The notes beneath the pieces were generated by a model. The model had not been told where the DNA came from. It worked only from the letters and a program-made list of their open reading frames with translations, and ran no database searches. This document shows positions 31,125 to 38,909 of a stretch of 60,075 nt of DNA, in pieces (position 1 is the first letter of the stretch; each line of letters starts with the position of its first letter). Made by a program: the position numbers and the translations under genes. The stretch spans positions 1-60,075 of IMG/VR virus record IMGVR_UViG_3300046747_000237. One strand, written 5' to 3'. Source of the stretch: a virus.

Positions 31125-31486
31125 GGCTTCGCCTCCAGCCCTTCCGCAAGTCCCTTGGCCACGAGCGCGCCGCCCGCGGTGAGGCGGTATACGCGGCGGT
31201 GCATCGTCGGCCCCTGGTACTCACCGGGCCGAGCTGGCTGATACGCGAGACGCGACACGACCAGGCCCGCAGTCTCCAGCCCGTCGAGCAGCACGTAGAC
31301 GGTGCCGCGCCCGATCGAACCAGCGCAGCGGTCGTAGATGTCGGCGCCGAGCATGTCTCCGTGCTCTGACAGCAGGGAGAGGATCAGGCGCTGCTGGCGG
31401 TACGCGCGCGCCGCGAGGATGCGCCGGCCGAGCCAGCCGCCGAACAGCACGCCGGCCAGGGTGAGGGCGACGGATCCGGGGGTCAT
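31121..31486 (-). CDS. Membrane-tethered winged-helix protein (PadR-like)
   Basis: 121 residues, ATG 31486. N-terminal hydrophobic helix (SVALTLAGVLFGGWLGRRIL) then a winged helix: RLILSLLSEHGDMLGADIYDRC, GRGTVYVLLDGLETAGLVVSRL and a YRLTAGG strand, close to the PadR pattern. A DNA-binding domain behind a membrane helix is uncommon. Possible regulator of lysogeny genes. Confidence 0.6.
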   Translation of the reverse strand: MTPGSVALTLAGVLFGGWLGRRILAARAYRQQRLILSLLSEHGDMLGADIYDRCAGSIGRGTVYVLLDGLETAGLVVSRLAYQPARPGEYQGPTMHRRVYRLTAGGALVAKGLAEGLEAKP

Positions 31487-32199
31487 GGGGACACCGTCGA
31501 GGTATCACGCCCACCAGGCGTCCCCACATTCGCCCAGGTCCGCCCCTTGATGGCGTCGCCGATTGCCCAGCGTGAAACGCCGAAGCGCGCGCCGACCTGC
31601 GCGTAGGACTGCCCCATCGCAACCAACTCGCGCACCTTGGGGATGTCGCTCTCGGCAAGCTTCGACGCGCCCCGAGCGCGCGGGAAGTCGTGCCGGCGCC
31701 TGTCGGCCGCGTTCTCACTCTTGGTGCCCCAGCGAAGGTTTACCGGCCATCGGTTGTCGCCGCGAACGCCGTTGTAGTGGCGGCACTCCATGCCAGCCGG
31801 GCAAGGCCCCTCGAACGCCTCGAGCACGAGCACGTGGACGAGCTTCTTCGCCTTGGCGCCACCCGAAAGCATCAGGTCGACGCGAGCGTAGCCAGCCTTC
31901 GAATCGGGCTTGAGCACCAGCCCGGTCTCGCCGTTGCGCACCGTCCCGTAGGCGCTGACCTCGTAGCGCGTGCCGGCAACAGGCTTCCAGCCCTCTGGAA
32001 TGGGCTGTGACAGACGCTGTGACAGAGCAGGCGCTAGATCGTGCTGGCTGGGGCCATCTGGCGCCGCGCAGTCTGCCGCGTTTACCGGGCCTTTTGCCGT
32101 AAAACTCGGCGCTCCCACCAGGAGTCGAACCTGGGACCTTTCGCTTAGGAAGCGACTCGCGTTTAAGTCTTTGGCGTCGTTTCGGGGTCTGTTTTCCAT
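31483..32199 (-). CDS. HNH endonuclease with NUMOD4 and C-terminal HTH, reading through attP
   Basis: 238 residues if started at ATG 32199. About residues 66-90 (EGWKPVAG..YEVSAYGTVRN) match NUMOD4; residues 115-165 (HVLVLEAFEGPCP, CRHYNGVRGDNRWPVNLRWGT) form an HNH nuclease of the homing type; a helix-turn-helix (SYAQVGARFGVSRWAIGDAI) ends it. The first 60 residues are not conserved-looking and residues 14-33 are a translation of the attP tRNA segment. No better start codon is visible, so the true N-terminus may have been lost or may use a rare start. Integration would cut the N-terminus off. Confidence 0.75.
   Translation of the reverse strand: MENRPRNDAKDLNASRFLSERSQVRLLVGAPSFTAKGPVNAADCAAPDGPSQHDLAPALSQRLSQPIPEGWKPVAGTRYEVSAYGTVRNGETGLVLKPDSKAGYARVDLMLSGGAKAKKLVHVLVLEAFEGPCPAGMECRHYNGVRGDNRWPVNLRWGTKSENAADRRRHDFPRARGASKLAESDIPKVRELVAMGQSYAQVGARFGVSRWAIGDAIKGRTWANVGTPGGRDTSTVSP
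32110..32156 (-). other. attP core: 3' portion of tRNA-Arg(CCU)
   Basis: On the minus strand 47 nt fold as the 3' part of a tRNA: anticodon arm GTCGC-TTCCTAA-GCGAA (loop with anticodon CCU), variable region AGGTC, T-arm CCAGG-TTCGACT-CCTGG, acceptor 3' strand TGGGAGC and a following G. The D-arm and 5' acceptor strand are absent. Lying 53 nt from the integrase stop, this is the expected attP; recombination would rebuild the host tRNA-Arg(CCU) gene. The exact core limits need the host attB. Confidence 0.85.
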
Positions 32200-32208
32200 G
32201 GCTGAACC

Positions 32209-33372
32209 TCAGTTGAGAGAGGAGGCTGAAGACTGGGCTGTAACAGCGGCTGTAACAGGGTCGATCCTGGTGGCCGCCGCGATCTTGGAAACGGCGCTGG
32301 CCATGCTCACGCGGTCGAGGTGGCCGTAGACGGCGCGCACCATCACCGTGCTCTCGTGGCCCATCAGCTCGGCGCAAACGCGCTCCGGGACGCCTGCCTG
32401 GCACAGCCACGAGCAGAAGGTCCGCCGCAGGTCGTTGGGTGTCACTCGGGCGATTCCAGCGCGCACGCAAGCCCTGGCAAGGTCTCGGACGCACGATCCG
32501 TCGGTCCACTCTGGGAAGGGCTTGGCGAGCACGCAGCGGCGGCGCAGCACCTCGGCAGCCTCTGGGTTGACGGGCACCAACCGGTCGGCGCCGTCGGTCT
32601 TGGTCCCGCGGACCCGAAGCTCGAGGCGCTTGGCGTCGAAGTCGTCTGGCTGCATGTCGGAGAGCTCGGACTTGCGTAGCCCGAGGTGGCAGTACGCGAT
32701 GACGTAGTCCCGTCGATCTTGCCGGTCGGCACGGCGGCGCAATGTCTTCGGAACGCGCTGGTTGCGTGTCGGCACGGGGTTGGGAGCAAGCGCGTCGAGT
32801 AGCGCCTCGTACTCCCCGCGGGTCATCCAGCGGTCTCGCGGCTTGTAGACGCCCGTCAGTTCGTCGGGAAAGTAATGCGTCGGGCTGCGGCTCGGGCGGT
32901 ACAGGCCCAGCTTTTCCGCGCGTCGCATCGCCTGGGTGAGGGTCTTGATCTCCTTCGCGACCGTATGCCGGTGGGCACCATCCTTGATGCGGGTCCGCAT
33001 GTAGCTGGTGGTGTCCGCGAGCGTGACCGATGCCAGCGGCGTGCTGCTGCCCAAGTGCTCGATCAGGTGCCGAGCGTGGTAGGTGCTCGCGCGGACCGTT
33101 GCCGGCGCGCGCTTCGCGTCCCGCTGGTACTTCAGGACGAGATCGAGGGCGGTGCTCACCGTGAGCCTCGCTTCCTCTTTCCAACCGGCGTCAACAACAA
33201 AGCGTCGCTCAATTTCTCGAGCGGCAAGCTTCGCGGCAGCCGGTTCGGTTTGCTTCGTCGACTCGTGCCAACGCTTCCCGTCGACGCCTCGTCCACAGCA
33301 CCAGAGGAACCGGGTTCCCTTCTTTTTGTAGATGCTCGGCACTGGTACTCGTTGCCTCCGCTTTTGAACCAC
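32209..33372 (-). CDS. int: Tyrosine recombinase integrase
   Basis: 387 residues from GTG 33372; an internal GTG at residue 11 (VPSIYKKKG) is an alternative. N-terminal arm-binding region (about 1-60), SAM-like core-binding domain (70-160), catalytic domain 180-360. Catalytic residues: Arg233 in HLGLRKSEL, Lys258 in GTKTDGADR, Asn313-Asp-Leu-Arg316 (the usual His of HxxR is Asn), His339 in LMGHES and the nucleophile Tyr349 in VYGHLD. It integrates and excises the phage at the adjacent attP. Confidence 0.93.
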   Translation of the reverse strand: MVQKRRQRVPVPSIYKKKGTRFLWCCGRGVDGKRWHESTKQTEPAAAKLAAREIERRFVVDAGWKEEARLTVSTALDLVLKYQRDAKRAPATVRASTYHARHLIEHLGSSTPLASVTLADTTSYMRTRIKDGAHRHTVAKEIKTLTQAMRRAEKLGLYRPSRSPTHYFPDELTGVYKPRDRWMTRGEYEALLDALAPNPVPTRNQRVPKTLRRRADRQDRRDYVIAYCHLGLRKSELSDMQPDDFDAKRLELRVRGTKTDGADRLVPVNPEAAEVLRRRCVLAKPFPEWTDGSCVRDLARACVRAGIARVTPNDLRRTFCSWLCQAGVPERVCAELMGHESTVMVRAVYGHLDRVSMASAVSKIAAATRIDPVTAAVTAQSSASSLN

Positions 33373-33551
33373 CGGTCGATCACGTCGGTGCTGATCTTGA
33401 GGAGCTTCCCGACTCGCACATGCGGAAGGGAAAGCATGATCTCGCGCGCCTTGTGGTCTTTGACGCCAACCAGTTCGCAGACCTCTTTGACGCTGAGTAG
33501 CAGCCGCGAGCGAACCTCACGCGTGCGCATATTCTCGGCCGCATTACTCAT
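33156..33551 (-). CDS. Excisionase-like HTH protein overlapping integrase
   Basis: 131 residues as an open frame, ATG 33551. Residues 15-62 (LLLSVKEVCELVGVKDHKAREIML, HVRVGKLLKISTDVIDRWF) are a MerR/excisionase-type helix-turn-helix. The remaining 69 codons overlap the integrase gene by 217 nt in another frame and look like a low-complexity shadow (Ser/Arg/Leu). A short Xis may simply read into int, or a ribosomal frameshift could join both; no slippery site was established. Confidence 0.6.
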   Translation of the reverse strand: MSNAAENMRTREVRSRLLLSVKEVCELVGVKDHKAREIMLSLPHVRVGKLLKISTDVIDRWFKSGGNEYQCRASTKRREPGSSGAVDEASTGSVGTSRRSKPNRLPRSLPLEKLSDALLLTPVGKRKRGSR

Positions 33552-33747
33552 GGCTAGGCCCCCTCAAGAACGCCTCGATCGTCTCCACCCGAAACCGGTG
33601 CCCCGCCAGCGACGCCCCGCTCTTCCCACGATGGTCCGGCACGATGCGCCCGCGCCTGACCAGCGCACGCACGCCGCTCACGGTGAGCTTGAGCCGCTTG
33701 GCGACCTCGCTGGTGGTGAGCCACTCGGTGGTGATGGCGTCAGACAT
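33544..33747 (-). CDS. Small HTH_17-type DNA-binding protein
   Basis: 67 residues, ATG 33747 (MSDAITTEWLTTSEV...). LTTSEVAKRLKLTVSGVRALVRRGRIVPD and HRFRVETIEAFL make a classic MerR-like excisionase helix-turn-helix. It lies directly before the second such protein, so one of the two is likely Xis. Overlaps by ATGA. Confidence 0.75.
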   Translation of the reverse strand: MSDAITTEWLTTSEVAKRLKLTVSGVRALVRRGRIVPDHRGKSGASLAGHRFRVETIEAFLRGPSHE

Positions 33748-34213
33748 CGCCCGCCACACTCGCCGCAAGCTCTGCCAGCCCCTTAGTGTCGAACCGTACG
33801 TAGCTGATCGTCTTGTACGATTCGCCGTAGGACGACGAAGCCCGCTCACCTCTCTTGTCGCGCTCGTACTTTACCAGCGACGGGCTGACGTCGTTCGAGA
33901 GCGAACAGTCGAAGCCGAGCCACCAAAGGTGCTCAGGCTCGCCCGGCTCCGGCACGTGGCAGAGTGGCGGCGAGCACTCATTGGCGTACGTGAGCCCGCC
34001 GTTCACGGCGATGTCGTCGCACATGGAGTGGACGTCGCCCTCACTCTTGCCGTGCCACGGGTGGCCAGGAGGCACGCCCACGTAGCCGCAGAGCGCACCC
34101 AGGCCATTACGGTGGATCAGGCACACGAAGCCCGCGTGTCGAAACTCGACGTGATCGGGCTCGTCCATCCACTCGCCGGGGCCGAACTTTGCAAGCTTCT
34201 CTTCGTTGGTCAT
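33740..34213 (-). CDS. Conserved phage protein of unknown function
   Basis: 157 residues, ATG 34213 (MTNEEKLAKFGPG...). The pattern CGYVGVPPGHPWHGK, NGGLTYANECSPPLCHVPE and HLWWLGFDC is widely seen in phage early operons as an uncharacterised protein with possible metal-binding Cys/His. Expressed with the recombination genes. Function unknown. Confidence 0.75.
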   Translation of the reverse strand: MTNEEKLAKFGPGEWMDEPDHVEFRHAGFVCLIHRNGLGALCGYVGVPPGHPWHGKSEGDVHSMCDDIAVNGGLTYANECSPPLCHVPEPGEPEHLWWLGFDCSLSNDVSPSLVKYERDKRGERASSSYGESYKTISYVRFDTKGLAELAASVAGDV

Positions 34214-34365
34214 GGTCGAGCTCCTCTCATCTGCACGAGCTGTCGCAGCGTCGGCAGGTTCTTTGCGGCCTGGTAACACGGGGTGCACAGGAGCTTTCCA
34301 GCGAGCTGCCACAGCGTGTGCGAGCCTTTGCCGCCTGCGTCGCAGGGGGTGAGTTGGTCGGTCAT
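34210..34365 (-). CDS. Small Cys/His protein
   Basis: 51 residues, ATG 34365. Contains CDAGGKGSHTLW and LLCTPCYQA, a possible zinc site. Overlaps both neighbours (ATGA). Function unknown. Confidence 0.55.
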   Translation of the reverse strand: MTDQLTPCDAGGKGSHTLWQLAGKLLCTPCYQAAKNLPTLRQLVQMRGARP

Positions 34366-34649
34366 GGCTCCACCCGGTTGATGAGCGCGTTCAGGCGGGC
34401 GACCTCGGAGAGAAGTCGACGCACGTCTGCAGGCGCTTGCGCCAGGATCTCCGCGACGCATGCGCTCGTCAGCATCATCTCGCTGCACCGCACGTGATCA
34501 GTCGTCAGCCAGACGGCGTGGCCCTCCTCCGGGTGCTCGCCAAAATCGCCAAGCGGCCAGTCCTGCATGGCATCGTCGAGGCCCTTGGCTAGGCGCAGCG
34601 GCGGCATGTCGCGCCAGCGCTCGATGATGGCTTCGATGGTTCTCGGCAT
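34362..34649 (-). CDS. Hypothetical protein
   Basis: 95 residues, ATG 34649. Helical, with WPLGDFGEHPEEGHAVWLTTDH in the middle and a Leu-rich C-terminal helix. Operon member; function unknown. Confidence 0.6.
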   Translation of the reverse strand: MPRTIEAIIERWRDMPPLRLAKGLDDAMQDWPLGDFGEHPEEGHAVWLTTDHVRCSEMMLTSACVAEILAQAPADVRRLLSEVARLNALINRVEP

Positions 34650-34837
34650 CACTTCGCCATCCTCTCCAACACGCCCCGCGTCTCCTCGATCTGCGTCCAC
34701 AGTCCCCGCGCGTCTCCGAGCAGGTTCTCGCTGGCCCTGGCGACGCTCATCGCCAGCCGCACCAGCGACTCAGCTTCGAGGCGCTCGACGTCGAGGGAGG
34801 CGGTGCTGTGCAGGGCGTCGGTGATGGGGCGGGTCAT
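34649..34837 (-). CDS. Small helical protein
   Basis: 62 residues, ATG 34837, MTRPITDALHS... mostly one long amphipathic helix. Stop overlaps the next ATG by one base. Function unknown. Confidence 0.55.
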   Translation of the reverse strand: MTRPITDALHSTASLDVERLEAESLVRLAMSVARASENLLGDARGLWTQIEETRGVLERMAK

Positions 34838-35274
34838 GGCGCCACCGGACGAGCGCGATTGCCTGCCTGGCGCTCGGTGATGCCAGCGAACGTCTGCTCG
34901 ACGCGGGTGCGGAGCAGTGCGACGTCGTCGAGGCTGCGCAGGGTCGCCGTCCCGAACATCGTCGTGACCATGCGTGGCAGTACGATGAGCACGGTGATCG
35001 TTTCTTCTGTCGGGAGGTCGTCGGTGGGAGCCAGGCAGTTCGCCTCGCGGTAGGCGCGCGGGTCCGTCCAAAGCTTCTCGGCGTCGTCCAGGTTCATGTA
35101 GCTTCCGTGGACGCCGCTCGTGCTGAGGAATACCCAGTTGATGTCGTCCGGTTCGAGGTCGCGCAGAATCTCCATCGCGTCTCCCATGATCTCGTTGGTC
35201 GTGTAGTGGCTCCCTGCCTCTACAGGTCGGCCATGACGGTCGACGTTTCGAAGCGGCCATGCGCCCTCGGTCAC
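34834..35274 (-). CDS. Hypothetical protein
   Basis: 146 residues from GTG 35274 (VTEGAWPLRN...), overlapping the preceding TGA. Mixed alpha/beta with an acidic middle (LRDLEPDDINWVFLSTSGVHG). No motif recognised. Confidence 0.6.
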   Translation of the reverse strand: MTEGAWPLRNVDRHGRPVEAGSHYTTNEIMGDAMEILRDLEPDDINWVFLSTSGVHGSYMNLDDAEKLWTDPRAYREANCLAPTDDLPTEETITVLIVLPRMVTTMFGTATLRSLDDVALLRTRVEQTFAGITERQAGNRARPVAP

Positions 35275-35573
35275 GTCGCCACCTTCGCGAGCTCTTCCCG
35301 CAGCCGCGTGTTCTCTTCCATGACGCGGTCGACGTACTCCCAGAGGCTCTGCACACCCGCCACCAGCTCGGCGCCAGTCACGCCAGCGTCGTGCATGTCG
35401 GCGGGGCGCTCGGAGTCGCCCTCCGGCCACAGCGCCTCGGCGATCTGCATCATCTCGGCAGAGATCTCGATGAGCGAGTTTTCCTTGGACCGGCATTCCG
35501 CTAAGAGCTCGTCCATGGTGAGGTTGGGCAGCACGCCGTGGGTGCGGATGTAGCTGACGGTGGCGGGGGTCAT
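35271..35573 (-). CDS. Hypothetical coiled-coil protein
   Basis: 100 residues, ATG 35573. Acidic, helical, ending in a coiled coil (VDRVMEENTRLREELAKVAT). First of the group after an 87-nt gap behind the SSB-like gene. Function unknown. Confidence 0.6.
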   Translation of the reverse strand: MTPATVSYIRTHGVLPNLTMDELLAECRSKENSLIEISAEMMQIAEALWPEGDSERPADMHDAGVTGAELVAGVQSLWEYVDRVMEENTRLREELAKVAT

Positions 35574-35660
35574 GGTGGTGTCTCCTTCGGTGGTCGCTGG
35601 TCGCGCTTCCGATACAGCGCAGCAACGTGTGCTGCTGCGCTGAGGCAGGGCGCGATCGGG

Positions 35661-36182
35661 TTAAAATGGGATGCTGTCCTCGTCGTCTGGCGGGCCGTCG
35701 TACGGCATGTCGGCGAAACCACCGGTCGGCTTGGCTGGCTCGGCGGCGCGAGCGGCTACCGGTGCCACGCCGTAGTTGCGCGCACTGTCGCGCGTGAGTC
35801 GCGCCATGCTCTCCGAGAACTTCTGCAGCTGCTCTGCGTTCATCGGGTTCTTCAGCATCAGGCGCGGCGGCCGGTTGACGAACCGCACCTCTTCGTAGGT
35901 CTTCTCGCCGTCCTTCCGAGCCTCGAGCACAACCTCGACCTCAGAGGTGCCCATGCCGGACATGTCGCCGAACGTCTCGCCGACCCATCCGCAGTGACGC
36001 AGCGACCTGAGCGTATGCTCCACCGAGTTGCTCGACAGGAAGCCAGTCCACTGTCGCGACTGGCCGGCCTTATCGCCACTGCGGAGCTCGAACAGCACCT
36101 TGACGACTTCGTAACCACCAACGACGTCGAAGTCCCACGACGTCGCCACTGCCTTGCACGTTGTTTGGTTCTCTTTGAGCAT
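35661..36182 (-). CDS. Single-stranded DNA-binding protein (phage type)
   Basis: 173 residues, ATG 36182. Beta-rich N-terminal OB-fold-like region (about 1-105), Pro/Gly/Ala linker and the acidic tip DDEDSIPF, the SSB signature that recruits partner proteins. It would protect ssDNA in replication and recombination and hand it to the RecT-like annealase encoded two genes upstream. Separated by 12 nt from the exonuclease gene. Confidence 0.75.
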   Translation of the reverse strand: MLKENQTTCKAVATSWDFDVVGGYEVVKVLFELRSGDKAGQSRQWTGFLSSNSVEHTLRSLRHCGWVGETFGDMSGMGTSEVEVVLEARKDGEKTYEEVRFVNRPPRLMLKNPMNAEQLQKFSESMARLTRDSARNYGVAPVAARAAEPAKPTGGFADMPYDGPPDDEDSIPF

Positions 36183-36194
36183 ATCCAGCCTCTC

Positions 36195-37058
36195 TTACGC
36201 TGCTTCGTCTTCTGCTTCGTCGTGGTGCGACCGGTCCTCATCGCCCCACCGCGGGGGCGTTGGCAATGCGATGAGCTCGCGCTCGACGCGTGGCCACAGG
36301 CCGGATGCGTAGTGCCCGCGCAGTCTGATCAACTGCCGCTCAGTCCAGCGCCAGCCCTGGTCGAGCCACTCGGGCGTGAGCTCGACGACCTGGCAGCGGA
36401 AGGGGATGGTCTTCTCGCAGACGAGCAGGAAGTGCCTCGAGCCCAGCACGTCCCACGCCTGGCGGCAGATCGAGCCCTGAGCGTCGTAGCGGTATTTGAT
36501 CACGCCTCGCCCGCTCGTGATGTCAGAGAGAGACTGCGCGCTCTTCAGGTCGAGCGAGAACGGCGCATAGCCGCTCGCAAGGCACCCTTCCGCGCTCAGG
36601 TAGTCGGGCCGGCTCTGAATGCCCGGCGTGCCAGGGAACGGGCCGCGGAGGGTCACCTGCTTCACGCACGCGTTCACCATCTCCACGGCGGTCTCGTTCT
36701 CTTCCAGGGCCGCACGCATGGCCATGCAGCTGTCGAGCTCTTCCTCGGTGACGAACGAGCGACCCGCGGCCAGGTGCGCATCGCGCCACTTCTTGTCCTC
36801 GTTCGACCGGAACTCGCGATCCTTGATGACGAGCTTCCCGTCCGCATTGAAGCCGCGGCCCTGCACGATGTCCTCGAACACCTGCCCGAAGATCAGGGCC
36901 TCCCGGTTCTTCGTCTCTGGCGTCGAGCGCAGCACGTGCTTCGTGTAGAAGCCGTACGCGCCGAGCTGCTCGAACGTCTTGAGCTTGTTCGCCCCGAGCC
37001 TCGGGGAGGCGTGGTAGTCCTCGAGCGACACGTCGAGGCTGAAATTGCGCTCGATCAC
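36195..37058 (-). CDS. RecE-like PD-(D/E)XK exonuclease
   Basis: 287 residues, ATG 37058. GIQSRPDYL (Asp152) followed by FSLDLKSAQS (Asp170, Lys172) is the PD-(D/E)XK nuclease core, with the YR/Q helix beyond (RQAWDVLG). This family resects double-stranded ends, giving 3' tails for the annealase. Start overlaps the RecT-like gene stop (ATGA). Short compared with full RecE, matching the C-terminal nuclease domain type (DUF3799). Confidence 0.82.
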   Translation of the reverse strand: MIERNFSLDVSLEDYHASPRLGANKLKTFEQLGAYGFYTKHVLRSTPETKNREALIFGQVFEDIVQGRGFNADGKLVIKDREFRSNEDKKWRDAHLAAGRSFVTEEELDSCMAMRAALEENETAVEMVNACVKQVTLRGPFPGTPGIQSRPDYLSAEGCLASGYAPFSLDLKSAQSLSDITSGRGVIKYRYDAQGSICRQAWDVLGSRHFLLVCEKTIPFRCQVVELTPEWLDQGWRWTERQLIRLRGHYASGLWPRVERELIALPTPPRWGDEDRSHHDEAEDEAA

Positions 37059-37885
37059 TGCGCTGCCTCAGCGGGCTGCATGGCCAGGTTGATGGCCTCG
37101 CGCGGCGAGACCTCGTGCGCAGCGCATGCCTCTTGGAACGCCAGCCACGCCTTGCTCTTTCGCACCGGGCCGTGGAGCCGCACGATCTCGCGCGCCGTCT
37201 CGGCGAAGTGCTCGATCTTCGAGCAGCCCGGCAGGTCGTCGTTTATCAGCTTGGCAAGGCTCTCGTCCTTCGACGGCCCAGCGGCCAGCGCTGGCGCAGC
37301 GGAGGACGGCTCCATCGCGTTCAGCGGCGCGTCGATGAAGCGCGGCGGTTCGTAGCTCTGCTGCTCATCGTCGAGCTCATCGGGCAGGTAGATGCCGGCG
37401 AGGATGTCGGGGCAGTACGCCTTGCCCGCTGCGCTGATGGCGCGCGCTCGCAGCATCGCCTGTGGGTACATCTTCCAGTTGCCGCCATCCTTGAGCAGAC
37501 CAGCGCGCTCGGCGAACGCGAGCGTGAACGTCGACACGTACGGCTCTTGGCCGTCGCGCGACAGTTCGAGCGACGCCGTCTGGCCGTCGCTGCCGTCGTT
37601 GAGCCAGCGGTACTTGAGGCCGGCGCGGATCATCAGTCCGAGCTGCAGCGCCGCGTCGAGGGTGACGTTCCCCTTCACAATTTTTATGCTGCGGATGCTT
37701 GCCATCGGACCAATGCCGAGTTCTCGGCCAGCGAGCACGACCGCGACGATTTCGCCTTCACCGCGCAGGTGAGTCGGAAGGAACCCGCCTGCTTTGACGA
37801 GCGCCGATGCCAACTGGAAGATCGCGGGCAGCTCGCCAGCGATGTCTGTGCCGTTGCGTAGTGCCAGTGAAGAACCGTTGCTCAT
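37055..37885 (-). CDS. RecT-family ssDNA annealing protein
   Basis: 276 residues, ATG 37885. GRELGIGPMASIRSI and the conserved NWKMYPQAMLRARAISAAGK, CPDILAGIYLPDEL segments are characteristic of RecT/Redbeta-like annealases of this subgroup; the last third is variable and Ala/Ser-rich. Works with the RecE-like exonuclease and SSB for recombination-dependent replication or gene exchange. Confidence 0.85.
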   Translation of the reverse strand: MSNGSSLALRNGTDIAGELPAIFQLASALVKAGGFLPTHLRGEGEIVAVVLAGRELGIGPMASIRSIKIVKGNVTLDAALQLGLMIRAGLKYRWLNDGSDGQTASLELSRDGQEPYVSTFTLAFAERAGLLKDGGNWKMYPQAMLRARAISAAGKAYCPDILAGIYLPDELDDEQQSYEPPRFIDAPLNAMEPSSAAPALAAGPSKDESLAKLINDDLPGCSKIEHFAETAREIVRLHGPVRKSKAWLAFQEACAAHEVSPREAINLAMQPAEAAQ

Positions 37886-37977
37886 GACTTCCTCCCGCGA
37901 ATGTCCGGCCAGAGTGCAGAGATTTTGAGATCGCCGAAGTGGGCAATCAGGAGACGCAGCTCTTTCAAGTTGAGCAC
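37882..37977 (-). CDS. Small ORF upstream of recT
   Basis: 31 residues from GTG 37977 to TGA 37882 (VLNLKELRLLIAHF...). It overlaps the RecT-like ATG by ATGA and follows the previous stop after 1 nt, so it tiles the gap exactly. Likely translated; function unknown. Confidence 0.45.
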   Translation of the reverse strand: MLNLKELRLLIAHFGDLKISALWPDIRGRKS

Positions 37978-37978
37978 T

Positions 37979-38071
37979 TCAGACCCCCACGTTGAAAACA
38001 CACGCCCAGAACAGCGCGGACCAGCACACCGCGACGACTGCTGCGACCATCCAGAACGCGACGATGCGCAT
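37979..38071 (-). CDS. Single-span membrane peptide
   Basis: 30 residues, ATG 38071 (MRIVAFWMVAAVVAVCW...), nearly all hydrophobic, so one transmembrane helix. Overlaps the upstream stop. One of several approximately 30-residue membrane peptides in this genome. Confidence 0.5.
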   Translation of the reverse strand: MRIVAFWMVAAVVAVCWSALFWACVFNVGV

Positions 38072-38286
38072 CAGAAGCCTCCGTAGGAGCAGACGCCGAG
38101 GCACCGCGAGCACCCGCCGTTGCAGTCGCAGTTGCGGTCGCCAGAGACGGCGTCCAACTCGTCGGCACGGAGCTCAGCCGCACACCACTGGCAGGCGATG
38201 CTGTGGGGGAACGCCTCCACCGGCTCGAAGCTGTCCACCCTGCACATGCAGTCGCAGAGCTGGCAGCGCATGAGGGGCGTGCCCAT
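38071..38286 (-). CDS. Cys-rich zinc-binding protein
   Basis: 71 residues, ATG 38286 (alternative ATG 38271). Twelve cysteines in CxxC groups: CQLCDCMC, CQWC, CDCNGGCSRCLGVC. At least two zinc sites are likely. Function unknown. Confidence 0.6.
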   Translation of the reverse strand: MGTPLMRCQLCDCMCRVDSFEPVEAFPHSIACQWCAAELRADELDAVSGDRNCDCNGGCSRCLGVCSYGGF

Positions 38287-38480
38287 CAGACTGCCCCGCC
38301 GCTCATCCAGACAGCCTTGCTGGTGTGGTGGTCGTAGTAGCGCCGCACGCGACCGCACAACCTGCACGTGCACTCGTCATTGCCATCGATGAACGCCTGG
38401 CCCTGATGCGCGTCGGAGAGCTCGAGCTCGGCGAGCGAAGGCGTGGGCTCGCGACGCGGCATTGCCGGCGGGGCGCTCAC
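38286..38480 (-). CDS. Small protein with CxC..C motif
   Basis: 64 residues, ATG 38480. CTCRLCGRVRRYYDHH suggests a zinc ribbon; ends KAVWMSGGAV. Overlaps both neighbours. Function unknown. Confidence 0.55.
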   Translation of the reverse strand: MSAPPAMPRREPTPSLAELELSDAHQGQAFIDGNDECTCRLCGRVRRYYDHHTSKAVWMSGGAV

Positions 38481-38815
38481 AGCGCACCTGCCATCGCCGG
38501 ATCCGCCTGCTGCGCCCAGTAAGCTTCGTCGAGCGCATCAGCTTCGTTGACGATCTCCTGAAGCTCGGTGACCTCGGCGGAGCAGTCGCCGTGTGCCGGG
38601 CACTGGTTGCGCACGCACCGGCGCAGAGCGTCAGCCAGCTTCTCCAGCGTCGGCGCCGACAGCCGGCGAGCCAGCTTCGAGACGCCGCCCGACTCGAGCG
38701 CGATGGCCGAGAGGGCTGAGAGCTCCGAGGAGTGGCAGTAGCAAGCGTCGTTCGCGCATGCATCGCTGTGGAGCGGTGTGACGCGGGCTGAGGCGGGCTG
38801 AGCGGTGATCCTCAT
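38477..38815 (-). CDS. First gene of the leftward early (PL) operon
   Basis: 112 residues, ATG 38815 (MRITAQPASARV...). Several Cys/His residues (CANDACYCHSSE; RRCVRNQCPAHGDC), so possibly metal-binding. The ATG lies inside the operator-like repeat and 8 nt from the -10 box, predicting leaderless translation. No family recognised; position matches early lambda-type regulatory genes. Confidence 0.65.
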   Translation of the reverse strand: MRITAQPASARVTPLHSDACANDACYCHSSELSALSAIALESGGVSKLARRLSAPTLEKLADALRRCVRNQCPAHGDCSAEVTELQEIVNEADALDEAYWAQQADPAMAGAL

Positions 38816-38852
38816 AACCACAGTTATGCAACCGCGGTGATGCAACCGTCAA
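38813..38852 (-). promoter_or_regulatory. PL-type promoter with repressor operator
   Basis: Minus strand: TTGACG (38852-38847), 18-nt spacer, CATAAC (38828-38823), 7 nt, ATG 38815. The -10 and start are part of the inverted repeat CATAAC-CACA-GTTATG (38813-38828), which matches the repeat in the PR region (40336-40349). Two GGTTGCAT copies lie in the spacer. Repressor binding here would shut off the recombination operon. Confidence 0.72.
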
Positions 38853-38909
38853 CTAACAATCGTTCGCGGGGTGTCGTTTTCTGAGATCAGCCATCGGCCG
38901 GGCGCTCGC

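Noticed and set aside
31970-32329. Plus-strand ORF across attP
   Set aside because: Opposite to int/HNH, it is a translation of the tRNA complement and has no domain.
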